Source: Ascochyta rabiei (lineage: Eukaryota; Ascomycota; Dothideomycetes; Pleosporales; Didymellaceae). Taken from it: a DNA stretch of 64,000 nucleotides. Position 1 is the stretch's first letter. The number at the start of each line of letters is the position of its first letter. Of this stretch, positions 43,628 through 53,855 are shown one piece after another. A program made the position numbers and the translations under genes. The notes under the pieces were generated by a model. It was not told where the DNA came from. It searched no databases and was given only the letters and a program-made list of their open reading frames with translations. The stretch spans positions 1,736,001 to 1,800,000 of the forward strand of contig NC_082410.1 in the NCBI RefSeq assembly GCF_004011695.2, in the 5' to 3' direction.

Positions 43628-45442
43628 GGTGGACGAGGTGCGGTCAAGAGGATGGGCTTGGGGAAAAAGCACACGATGCCTCCAGACGTCTTTTTTTCTA
43701 TGCGTGTCGAGTTTGTTTGCAGGAGCTGATTCTCACAGAGTTACACAGTGAAAAGCGACGGAAACGGGTGTGGACGGAATTCGTGGCGTGCGTTCGTTGC
43801 TTGTTCGAAAGCGGCCGCACAATGCACCGCGCGCCGCCTCTTTGTTTTCAGCCAAAATGACGATGTCGTCAAAGGTGCCGGGTGAAGGCAGAATGTAAGG
43901 GATGTTGCCAGGGCAGGAGCGACGTTTGGATTGAGCGGCGCAGCTGGCGATCCTTGCGTGAGACCGAAGGCGTGGATAGGGCCGTGAAACCGAGGGAGCG
44001 CAGAGCAACACGGACAGTTAGTGCAGCTGAGCAATTAACGACCCTCACTGCGTGTGGCTGCAGGGTGAAGGAACAAGTCAAACAGTCGAATAATGCTCCA
44101 GCAAGACCCCGCGTGGCATAACAGGCTATAAGTATCCATCACGCCAACCCATCAGCTGGACCGTCTGGCCCTGCGAGCTGTCGAGAACGATAGCAGGGTA
44201 GTCTGGTCTCCACTCGAACGTGGTCGAGACCCCCTGTCGTGGGTCGCTAACCTACGAAAGGCACTGGCCGATTTGTTGTCCGCGTGAAGAGGCCGCGCTA
44301 ACGGAAGACTGCATCTGCAGCAAGTTCTTCGGTCCACTCCAATGCGAATTCGCGCAGCCCAGGTGCGGCCGATATGCAGGTCGCTCGGTGTTGCTTCTCA
44401 CACCTTCTGCTTTGTGGGGGGGGCACCGCTCTGTCGGCGTGGGGCCGGTCATTCTTCGGTTTCCCATCCAGACACCGCTCTCACAGCCCAAGCATCCGTC
44501 TCAAATTCACCACGGAGCGAGCGGTGTAGCGAGCAATTCTCTTCTCTAGCAAACCAACCGTCCTTGCTCAAGTGCAACCTGCGCGAGTCTGACAGGCGCG
44601 GACGGACCCAGTTCCGCCGTCACAGACTCTTGTCACAACCACGACACGAGCCGTCCTGCAGGGCGTTCGTCCTCATCAAATCCTCATGTGAGAATCAGCT
44701 CCAGGGTCAGCTTCCGTAGGGGTTGCCTATTCCATGCAAATGTGCCACCAAGACTCGCTAAGCTCGGGAGGCACAGCGCTCCACGCCTGATCTACAGGTC
44801 GCACAATGGCAGCCGGACGTCCATCACGTTTGCGGAGGCTCACACCACCAGCAACACGCCGCGCGTGCGCCAGCAGTTCGAACGCCAGAACGGTTTCATG
44901 GCCATCTCTGGGCCGGATCTGGCTTTGAGAGCGATGGTACGACTTCATCTCTCGAGACGCTAGCTTGAAGGTGGAAGGCCGTTTCAGCCCTCACCGCAGC
45001 TTGCATTTCACTGCACTTGTCAAATCGCCACATGTGAAGACACTTGTGCTTGTCATGTGCCTCTCAATCGCTGTAGATGTGTGAAACACAAACAGACAAG
45101 GTTTGTGCTTGTCGTGTGCCCGTCTCTTCTTCAAACCTCTCCGAACACACTCTCAAACCAAGGCAGTCAGCCCAACTGGATATCATAACATCAGCACCCA
45201 GAGTCTCCTAGTTCCTTCTGCCGACGATGCTCAAAGCTTTCCTCAACGCTGTCAACCATCAGCACGACGAAAGCCGTGATAGTCGTTACGCCATTGTTGG
45301 GTGATCTCGTTGCCGTTGTCTAGCTTTGAGATATCCGCGCTCTCGGATGGTCGTGTGCTGTGGTGTTCGGCACCATAAAAATCCTTTCACACCACCACCA
45401 CCCTCGCACCCGACGGACACTCCTAGCCGGCAAAAAGAAAGC
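43628..45442. other. intergenic region between PH-domain gene and tRNA-Glu
   Basis: 1.8 kb. No protein-coding gene supported; open frames of up to about 125 codons overlap in many frames and share no motif. It contains a direct repeat of gtgcttgtc-like text near 45046-45120 with no clear role. Confidence 0.4.
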
Positions 45443-45524
45443 TTCCGTCACGGGGAATCGAACCCCGGCCACATCGGCACTTGCTGATGAGAGCGATGTA
45501 TCCTAGCCACTAGACCATAACGGA
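45443..45524 (-). tRNA. tRNA-Glu (CTC) with short intron, copy 1
   Basis: Cloverleaf on the minus strand. Acceptor stem TCCGTTA/TGACGGA; D-arm GTCT...GGAT; anticodon stem CATCG/CGATG; loop of 17 nt carrying CTC and a putative intron of about 10 nt just 3' of position 37; T-arm CGGGG/TTCGATT/CCCCG; discriminator A. Length 82 nt with intron, 72 without. A T-rich run on the minus strand just downstream (complement of caaaaagaaa, 45431-45440) is a plausible Pol III terminator. Internal A and B boxes (TAGTGGCTAGG, GGTTCGATTCC) are intact. Confidence 0.95.
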
Positions 45525-45732
45525 TATTGCTGATGAAGAGATTTGAAAGTAAAATATAGATATACCGCTATTTGTGGATGGCTAACTGCGTACAGACGTT
45601 TGTGACACTTTCTATGCAGCATCATCAAATCGATCCTTAATTCGGAACAAGCGACAAATACTTGTTCGGAGCGGTATCTGAAAAGCATTCCCCGACGCGA
45701 ACAGGAGCACTCTCTCCGTCCCAAGCATCTCA

Positions 45733-46524
45733 TTATTTAATACCCACAGCCTTCAAGAAATCCTCTCTCTGCTTGCTTCCCATGCCATCAGCGATCCCGG
45801 CTTTCTTACCTCCCTTGTGCGCAGTCTGACTACTGGCTAGCTTCTCGTCAAACTCCAGCGACTTGACTACGTCCGCCATGCTTTCTACCTCCCGGACCCC
45901 CTCCCCGTGCGCAAACTGCCAGCGCACGTCTTCTTCGAAGCGGACTTGGAAGGCTGCCCAGTTCTGTGCCTTCAGCTCGCTCACATGCGCACTGACCGCC
46001 GCTGCGGGTCCTGAGTAGACCAGGACCCCTGGGTAGCCTGGCTTCGTGATGCCGGAGAAGGCTGGCGAGAGACATAGTTTGCGCTTGTTGGTGTTGAGGA
46101 GGTGGTGGAGCCAGATGATTACCGTCTTCTGGGAATGGGAGTCTTCGTGCTTTGTGGCTTTGATGGACTTCGTTGACTTGGCGGATTTGGCAGAAGCGAT
46201 ACTCGAAGTCTCCAGCCTGTCTGAGAGTACTTGTTGGAATGCTGATAGGATGGCATCAAGTGTTTCTTCTCCTTCTGGCAAATGTAAAGCTCGAACAGCA
46301 GCTTTGGTCTGGTCCCTGATGTCATTTCTGGCGGTATCGGTTGCACCTAGCACATCTGGCAGACCGGTTTCGGGGTAGGTCTCCGGAATGCGAAGCTGTA
46401 ATGCTGCATGTTCTTGAATGAACTTGAGTTCGCGGCTTTTGGATGAGTAGGAGGCTTGCTCGGGATAGATTGCTGTAAGGAGCTCAATCTCATTATCTAG
46501 ACGCGAGGGATCTTCTTCTGACAT
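45733..46524 (-). CDS. RWD-domain protein with C-terminal DUF1115-type domain (RWDD2-like)
   Basis: Single exon of 263 aa from ATG 46524 (MSEEDPSRLDNEIELL); no earlier ATG is in frame. The RWD domain (about residues 8-115) shows the family marks LDNEIELLTAIYPEQ and ALQLRIPETYPETGLPDV (the 'YP' motif). A basic/serine linker (SAKSAKSTKSIKATKH) follows. The second half has TVIIWLHHLLNTNKRKLCLSP and PGVLVYSGPAAAVSAHVSELKAQNW, ending FLKAVGIK. This matches the RWD + DUF1115 arrangement of RWDD2-type proteins found across eukaryotes. Molecular function unknown; RWD folds usually mediate protein contacts. It is divergent from the CAF-1 p60 gene. Confidence 0.85.
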   Translation of the reverse strand: MSEEDPSRLDNEIELLTAIYPEQASYSSKSRELKFIQEHAALQLRIPETYPETGLPDVLGATDTARNDIRDQTKAAVRALHLPEGEETLDAILSAFQQVLSDRLETSSIASAKSAKSTKSIKATKHEDSHSQKTVIIWLHHLLNTNKRKLCLSPAFSGITKPGYPGVLVYSGPAAAVSAHVSELKAQNWAAFQVRFEEDVRWQFAHGEGVREVESMADVVKSLEFDEKLASSQTAHKGGKKAGIADGMGSKQREDFLKAVGIK

Positions 46525-47334
46525 TCTCTTGCCACCAGCTCGGCCTGGATTTGCAAGTTTCGTCGAGGTTGGCAAGATGGTTGAAGCACATCGTCATTGT
46601 GAAAGCTACAGCGCCAGTGCGTCCGTGCGCACTCACCTCACTCTATCAACAATGCACGCTTCGTGCGTGGAAGAAGATGGAGTTCAGGGCGTTGACCGGT
46701 CAATGAGTTCACGTTTGAGCACCTCTTTCATTGATCGATCATGAGCTGGAGGGTCGATGTTCCAATGTGGAGGGCACGCCCTATCGTAGCTGTTTCCCAA
46801 GTAACCGGAGCTTCACGGGGACCTTGCTAAGAAGCCCGTCAGCTCACACTCGCTGAAGATGGTCTGACTGCATGAAAACGATAAAACTGGGTCGTTGTGG
46901 ACTGAAACGCATAGCAGTCTCGGCGAACAGTCAACAAATGTGGGCGGTGCCGTGCCCGATGCATCTTACGAGGGCTGCACGCGGTGAAACTGAATCAAGC
47001 GCCTTCTTTAGGTTAGACACGCGGTTCGTCGCGCTTCCTGTTGTGTGTGCACGCCAGCCAACCGCCCAGGACCTCTTCAATTGCCTCGAAGACGACGCTG
47101 CTACTGACGTGTGAAGGCCACAGCGTTCTCACCGCCCCAAGTCAGTGCACGTTGGCTGTGACGCCCGTAACGAGGGCAAATCCGCTCTCCCGTCCTCCGC
47201 AGCACCGCACCTCTTGGCCGAGGACGCCGCATATCCTCACCCATACGGCGTCTGAGCTGCAGGCACCGTAATAACCCTGAACGACACTCTTTTACATCTA
47301 CTTCGCACGGCCCCGAGCCGTAGATAAGCCCGCG
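46525..47334. promoter_or_regulatory. divergent promoter region (RWD gene / CAF-1 p60)
   Basis: 810 bp between start codons. No supported ORF and no clear TATA box. Confidence 0.4.
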
Positions 47335-49849
47335 ATGAAGGCTGCACCGCTGCTGGTGTCCTGGCACAACGAGAACGCACCCATATACTCTGCCCACTTC
47401 GAACCCTCCGGCAAGGGACGACTAGCAACAGCTGGAGGAGACAACAATGTGCGGGTAGGTGCTCAGGTAGCTCCCAAGCGACTATGCGGCTGCTGACGGG
47501 CAAATAGCTCTGGAAGGTTGACAGCAACGGAGAAGACCGCAAGGTCACCTATCTCTCCACCCTAGTCAAGCACACACAAGCCGTGAACGTTGTGAGGTGG
47601 AGTCCACGAGGTGCGTTGCCACGAGCAGCAAGAACATGATGACATCCACTAACATGGTGAAGGCGAGGTGCTTGCCAGTGCTGGTGACGACGGCAATATA
47701 CTCCTCTGGGTGCCAGCTGAGAACCAGACAAACACACACAACTTCGAAGAAGGTCTGGAAGACAAGGAGTCATGGCGAGTCAGGACAATGTGCAGGTCTA
47801 TAGGATCTGAGATATACGATCTCGCTTGGTCACCCGACGGCGTGTACTTCATCACGGGCAGTATGGACAATGTTGCCCGCATCTACAACGCCCAAACAGG
47901 TACGACCCACCGTCCACAAAACACCCTGGACAACTACTTAAACACACCCAGGAGCTATTGTACGGCAAATCGCCGAGCACAACCATTACGTGCAAGGTGT
48001 AGCGTGGGATCCTTTGAACGAGTTCATTGCGACACAATCGTCGGATCGCTCAGTACACATCTATACCTTGAAGACAAAAGACGGCAAATTTGCGCTTGAT
48101 CCACACAACAAGGTCGCGAAAATGGACCTTCCCGCTCGACGCATATCCTCGAACAGTCCTGCGCCTCCCGACTTTGGCGCTCGAGCTTCATTTGCTGTCG
48201 ACTCTGCCCTCAGCGTTGGCTCTCCTGTGCCTTCAATGCCTGGCACTCCACAGTCCCTGGCTTTGCCTGCCATGCATCCACCACCTACATCCCACAGTCG
48301 CCGTTCTTCCTTCGGTGCTATGTCATCACCGTCAGTGCGTCGCTCTGCTTCGCCAGCACCATCGATGCCTTTACCCGCAGTCATGCCCAACTCACCCAGC
48401 TTGAGCAGCATTGGCACCCTTGGTGTTCGCAATGCACCTATCTACTTCAACGAGACTTTGACCTCATTCTTTCGACGTCTGACCTTCGCCCCTGACGGAA
48501 GCCTGCTCTTCACTCCCGCCGGACAGTACAAAGCTCTCAACCCATCGTTGGCAGATGTTGGCAAGCCAACCGAAGACATCACCAACACCGTGTATATCTA
48601 CACTCGGGCTGGCTTAAACAAACCTCCGGTTGCCTTCTTGCCTGGACACAAAAAGCCCTCGGTGGCCGTGCGTTGCTCGCCTGTCTATTATACCCTACGC
48701 CAGAGTGGTCCACCTACCAAGCATGTCACTATCGATACGTCTATGGACGACGACATGCCGTCTCTCCCAGAACCCGTACTGCCCTCCATGCATCCCACAT
48801 CACACTCCTCGATGGACCCACCACCTATCACAAGTGCGCCCTCGCCCGCACCAGCAGCGTCACCCGCGCCGGCAGAAGGCGAAGGTCCACCATCTGGTCC
48901 GCCGTCAGCATTCAGTCTGGGCTATCGTATGATCTACGCGGTTGCAACTCAGGATGCGATCCATATTTATGACACCCAACAACAAAAGCCACTGTGCATT
49001 GTCAGCAACCTGCACTTTGCCACATTCACTGACCTCACCTGGTATGTATAGAACATATGAGCATTTTTTCAGATCACTAACCGACCTAGGTCGAGTGACG
49101 GGTCGACTCTGCTCATGACGTCTTCAGACGGATTTTGCTCCGCTATCACCTTCAACCCTGGCGAATTGGGAGAGAAGTACACGGGACCTCTCGCCTCGCA
49201 AAGCAAACGGCAAGCGACTCCAGCTGCGATCAACATCAGCGCCGCACAATCGTCGAACCACTCCACCCCCACAGCAACCCCAACGGGCATAAACATTCCC
49301 ATCCAGACCATAGAGAAAGCGCCAGCCATGCAACGACAACCTTCGGCAGGGTTTCCTGCATCGCCAAGTTCGTTCGTACCTGCAAGGCCTGGCAGTCCGA
49401 CAAGAAGTAACTCTGTCTCAAGCATTGCCACGGCATCGTCATTCGCCCCAGGCGTTGCTGACTCAGGCTCTATGAACGCACCTACTCCAGCAATGTCCTC
49501 GGTACCTAGTCTCGCGGCAGCAAACTCTGGCCCTGTTCCTACGTGGACACCACCACTCACTCCGGCGCACGGGCAAGGCAATACCCACAGTGCAAGCAGC
49601 TCTGTAAGCGGTGTTCCGGCAATGCTACCCGGAGGAAGAGAAAGCGAACAAAGCGAGTCAGGTCGTGAAGATATCGCAGTGTCTGGCCTGAGGAAGCGCG
49701 ATCTGCAGTCTGTACCAGAAGATGACGGTCGAGAGAGCAAGAAGAGGCGCATTGCGCCTATACCTGTCACTATGGCGAACGAGGGCGACAGTGCGATCGT
49801 GAGTGAGGAGAACACACCTGCACCAGCGGCCCCCGGTCAGCACCGATGA
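47335..49849 (+). CDS. cac2: chromatin assembly factor 1 subunit B (CAF-1 p60/Cac2)
   Basis: Five exons: 47335-47454, 47508-47610, 47663-47899, 47952-49041, 49090-49849, giving 769 aa. The first residues MKAAPLLVSWHNENAPIYS and RLATAGGDNNVRLWKV are the conserved start of CAF-1 p60. WD40 repeats follow: VNVVRWSPRGEVLASAGDDG, SEIYDLAWSPDGVYFITGSM, then YVQGVAWDPLNEFIATQSSD, and later TFTDLTWSSDGSTLLMTSSDG after the last intron. A long Pro/Ser/Ala-rich insert (about residues 225-320) and a disordered tail (about 500-769) with a basic SKKRRIAP element are typical of filamentous fungi. CAF-1 deposits H3-H4 behind the replication fork with PCNA; p60 binds the large subunit and Asf1. Introns are 48-53 nt. 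Nuclear. Confidence 0.93.
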
Positions 49850-50556
49850 TCCAGGGTGCTGTTTCTTAATCGTCGATATATGATTCCCTGTCTTCTAGCG
49901 GGCGTTCAAGGCCAAGATTCCCCAGCCACCATATGCTGAGCTGGGTTGTTGTTTTTGCACTTCGACTACCTGATGTTTACCAATAAGTCTGTCCACCTTT
50001 CTCCAAACAGGCGATGTAGTCTCGACAGCTTGAAACGGGTATGCTTTGCTCGAGACGCTTCAAATGGAGTCAATTCACCTGTTAGTTCAGCCCGTTCTCT
50101 GACTTTTTCGCTCATGTAGCCGTCACTCGAACATAAGCCCTTGTTTTGCGGTCTAGCACATTGCCCTAACGTGTAATGGTGACTTCTAATAAATGCAGTG
50201 CTGATCACTCCAACGAGAGACCAATCACGGCAACCCCACGTGCGAGACAACTAACGCTCCTGCTTTTTTGGTTGGCTATGCTCACGATAGCGAACGACTG
50301 CACGTAGGACAAGCGTTACTGTTCAAGGATGAATCTGTTGGGTCTTTGTCGCTTGTACATAAGTCGCGAGTTTCTGTAATGTTTTTGCTATCGTTATACT
50401 GGCGCGCATCGCGACTCTACGCTGCTCCTGAGGATACTAACTATTCGCGTTAGCAATATTTGTGCTATAGTAAGAATATATATTAAAGCGCAACAGCAGC
50501 CTTTTATTGAGCTCGGCTGACCACGAGCCCTGTCGTGTGACAAAGTCACCATCACC
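49850..50556. other. intergenic region (CAF-1 p60 / MFS pseudogene)
   Basis: 707 bp; CAF-1 3' UTR and spacer. AT content rises toward the right. No ORF supported. Confidence 0.4.
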
Positions 50557-51290
50557 ATGAACCAATCGAAAACGATGAATCCGGACAAGAAACTATCGCA
50601 AGAGCCTGGTATCGAGCATGGTAGCCATGACGCTGTCGGAAATGATGATGGAAGCAGTTCGAACAAGGGAGACATTATGGGCAAAGAGCATACAAATCCT
50701 GTGCTCAACGCAAAGATGCATCTTGTGAACAACATAAGTGCATTTCCCTACGTGAAGCAAGCCTGCAAGAAGAGATAAAGAAGACGAGGTGGAGGTATTG
50801 ATTACATCTTTGACCTGACTAATTCAAAGGTATAGGCCATGGACGAGATTGGGTTCACAATCTACCATGGTAACGAAGCGCTGCATCCCTCAATATCATT
50901 GCTGGTACTAAAGTCTAGGAAACCGTCTGTCCTGAGCGGATTCGGCTATGCAGTCGACTCTTTTACTCTCCTTATCCAGTCCATCATTGCTGGCCAAGCT
51001 GGCCTCGAGTTCAATTCCAGCTATCCCAACGGCCTTACTATCGCAGTATGCGTGGGTATGCTCGTCGGCGCATTGTTCTGGGGCATTGGGGCGGATGTTG
51101 TTGAACGAAAGATTGACTTCAATGTATCGCTCATCATCTGCTCCCTCTTTGCGAGTGTGGCAGGTGCAAGCCCGAATTGGGAGGTGTTGCGTCTGTTTGT
51201 ATGCTTGAACGCGTTTGGCGCCGGTATCGCCAGTGGATGCTTACGCTCATGGCAGCTTGGTGGGGTACGTTCGATGAACAAACACACAGT
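50557..51290 (+). pseudogene. MFS sugar-transporter-like gene, truncated and frameshifted
   Basis: ATG 50557 starts a polar N-terminus ending NPVLNAKMHLVNN. After an in-frame stop at 50776-50778 the core resumes at about 50839: AMDEIGFT, SGFGYAVDSFTLLIQSIIAGQAGLEF, GLTIAVCVGMLVGALFWG and NVSLIICSLFASVAGASPNWEVLRLFVCLNAFGAG. These are the first three to four helices of a fungal sugar/phosphate-type MFS transporter. At 51224 the family's next block is missing: about 15-17 residues are gone and the match continues in another frame as RQWMLTLMAAWWG (51228-51266), then a stop. Everything after that helix is absent; the tandem repeat and transposon begin at 51296. So: an internal deletion with frameshift plus 3' truncation. 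Not functional as a transporter. Confidence 0.82.
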
Positions 51291-51295
51291 TGAAA

Positions 51296-53595
51296 GATGG
51301 AACATACAGCGATAGTAATAAAGCAAGTATAGAAGGAAAGTAACTAATAGATAGATAGGTAGATAGATAGGTAGATAGATAGGTAGATAGATATGTAAGT
51401 AAAATAGAAGGAGTAGATATAAGTAGTAAAAGACTAAATATAGTTGTTTAACGTAATCGGCCATTGAGTCGGCCAGGCAATTGAGCCGGCCACCTTTGCC
51501 AAGATCACACCTCATTCCACCTCTCATCTAATGTCTCAACAACCTGATCTTGGATTACTTCCTTGTGAGGATAGGATAATCCTTGCTATTTAAGCTATAA
51601 AATCCGACGCGTTAATAAGCTAACAGCGCGCTGCTGCTATCTATAACGTTCCTTAATTAACCCTCTAAGACTAACGCGCCAAAACTACCTTATAACGCAA
51701 TTCCTACTATAGCAGATTAAGGCTTACTAAGCCTAAAGAGGAGGTAGTTATATAATACATAAGGAAGCTTAACACATAAGGCTTTACCTCTACGCTAAGC
51801 TACGTACGTAAAATAGCTAATTAACTGCTAGCTGCCTATAGTAGTAGTAAGGTTAGAGAAAAATAGGCTAGGCACCTTGTAAACTAGAAGCCTGAGATTA
51901 AGTCTTAGGTAACTAGACAGCGCAATTACTAGAGAGTCTTGTGCAGTAATCTAGCTATTATTAGCCTCTAGTTTAACCTTGTGCGTAACGTTAAAGCTAA
52001 ATATAGCATCTAGAACTAAGATACCTACAACTTTAACAAGACTAGCTTCTAGATAGGTGTTAGAGGGTCTGTTAAGGTGGTGACAGCGTCTAAGAGGCGT
52101 CTTAAGCCACTTGGAGTCCAGCCTGGCAACCGTAAGTAGGCGATGTTGATTGCCGCAATCAACGCTATAGGGTGGGTTATCCCACCCTTCTTTATCTTTA
52201 AAGCAAAGAACTATAACTAGGCCTAGTATTATAACCTAAAGGATTAGCGTATTAGTGTTAGTAAGAATAGCTGGACAACAAATAAACTAGGCCTAGAGTG
52301 GCTGAAGCACTTTATCTAGCATACAACAGCCTAGACAGTAGGTAGCTACTAGCTGCTAATTATTAATAGCTATAAGAGCTATAAGTTGCTTACCTTCTAG
52401 GATCTATATAAGGAGAACAAAATTATTACTCTCTGTATGCCTCCTTATACCTCCTATATCCTACAGCCACTTAATATAGGCTGTTTTGCCCTATTAAAAC
52501 AAGCATATAAGACAGAAATTAATATCTTAGTAAACAGCTACGTTACTTATATTAACAAGAAAGCATTCTTAGCTGCCTTTAATTAGGTGTTTAATAAGGC
52601 GTTTTTATCTAATAATATCTAATTAAGCTTCTAAGCAACAGGCTTGGTTCTAGACAACCTAGAGGTAGTGCTATTAAAGCTTAAAGTGAAGCCTCGTACG
52701 CCAACACCACCTTTACTAGGGCCTACTACCTAGCAACCTAGAACACCAAGCAACGCTGCTGAAATATTAGCTTAATTAACGCTGATATCTAACCAGATTA
52801 GGCAGCACCACAGTTTATCTCTAGCTTTAATTATTAAGATAGTGCAGTAGTTTAAAAAGGGAGCTAATATAATAGTGCATTCCTAGGTGCTTATAGCGGC
52901 TGAGATAGTTAAGCTTTAAGTAGCAAATAAAGCTGCTTCTGAGCGTAAAGCACGTAAAAGGAAGCAGATCTAGTATAGAGAAACCCTATTACAGCAAGAG
53001 GCAGAGGAAATAATAGCTGCACAAGAGGTGGTGGTGCAGGCAGAGGCAGAGAGGCGTGAGGAGAGGGTGCGAACAGGTGGTAGTAGAGAGGGTTCTCGAC
53101 GCTGTGGGATGTGTGGTTAGGCTAGGCACAATAAGCGCATATGTAAGCAAGATACTGTAGACAGAGTGGATTAATTTAACGTACTGTGAGCTACAGCACG
53201 ACGTTGTGGTGTTGAGTTATCTGCGTGTTAAGGTGGGTGGCTGCATAAGGTGGCCGGCTTAATTGCCTGGCCGACTCAATGGCCGATTACGTTACGTATT
53301 ATGTTAAATTATTAATAGTAAGCAATGCTTGTCTAATAAGTAGCTTGATATTAAGCTTGCGAGCTATTGCACATATAGTAAGGATAGAACACACAGCGAT
53401 AGTAATAACGCAAGTATAGAAGTAAAGTAACTAATACATAGATGAGTAGATAGATAGGTAGAATGGAAGAGGTGGATATAAGCAGTAACAGACTAAATAT
53501 AGTTGTTTAGGTATTATATTAGATTATTAAATGCAAGCGCTGCGTGTCTGACAAGCTAGCGGCTTGATGTCGAGCTTGTGGGTGTGCTACTTATT
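51296..53595 (+). repeat. tandem duplication of a ~210-240-bp unit, copy 1 split by a transposon
   Basis: Copy 1 is 51296-51450 plus 53293-53382. Copy 2 is 53383 to about 53595. Shared text includes cagcgatagtaata, gcaagtatagaa, gactaaatatagttgttta, a tattat(g/a)tta stretch and cttgat-t--agcttg. Copy 1 contains a longer run of tagataggtaga tetranucleotide repeats. Copy 1's right part is AT-shifted relative to copy 2 (for example aagcaatgcttgtctaa versus aagcgctgcgtgtctga), as expected from RIP. The identity of the unit (MITE, solo-LTR or other) is unknown. Confidence 0.85.
51451..53292 (+). mobile_element. Fot1/pogo-type DNA transposon, RIP-degraded
   Basis: 1,842 bp with 46-bp terminal inverted repeats (51451-51496 and 53247-53292) differing at one position, flanked by TA on both sides. 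The plus strand retains a recognisable but stop-ridden transposase frame from ATG 51531. An HTH-like RAAAIYNVP segment is followed by a TAA. GLEWLKHF and the LLI-- block stand where the second catalytic Asp is expected, now Asn. YKENKIITLCMPP and YILQPLNIGCFALLKQAYK follow, with Asp to Asn at the conserved 'LQPLD'. A C-terminal CG-CG zinc-knuckle-like end is also visible. Most stops are TAA replacing CAA or similar, consistent with C-to-T changes at CpA. Inactive. Its TA target fits Tc1/mariner-superfamily elements. Confidence 0.92.
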
Positions 53596-53855
53596 TCCCA
53601 TGTACACACAGTTCGGCTGGCCCATGCGAGGCTCTCAAAGGGAACAGCCTTCTGAGGTCCTGCGAGCTGGCTTGGAATCAATGAAGTATGCAGTATACGA
53701 CAAACCGTATTTTTTTTGGGGCGCCTGTGGGTTCTGGTCCTTGCGCGCGGATACCGACTGCGTCTTGGCCCCGGAGGATAGCACCCTAGTGCTGGGTATG
53801 TGGTTGATGGTCTGAAAACCATGGTGAAGTGAAATCAGAATTCCCCCCGCCTCCT

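Noticed and set aside
51350..51400. CRISPR-like regular repeats
   Set aside because: Simple tagatagg tetranucleotide repeats in a fungal genome; no spacers.
53564..53815. Continuation of the MFS gene right of the transposon
   Set aside because: The 83-codon frame shows no MFS helix or motif, so the transporter 3' half appears missing rather than merely displaced.
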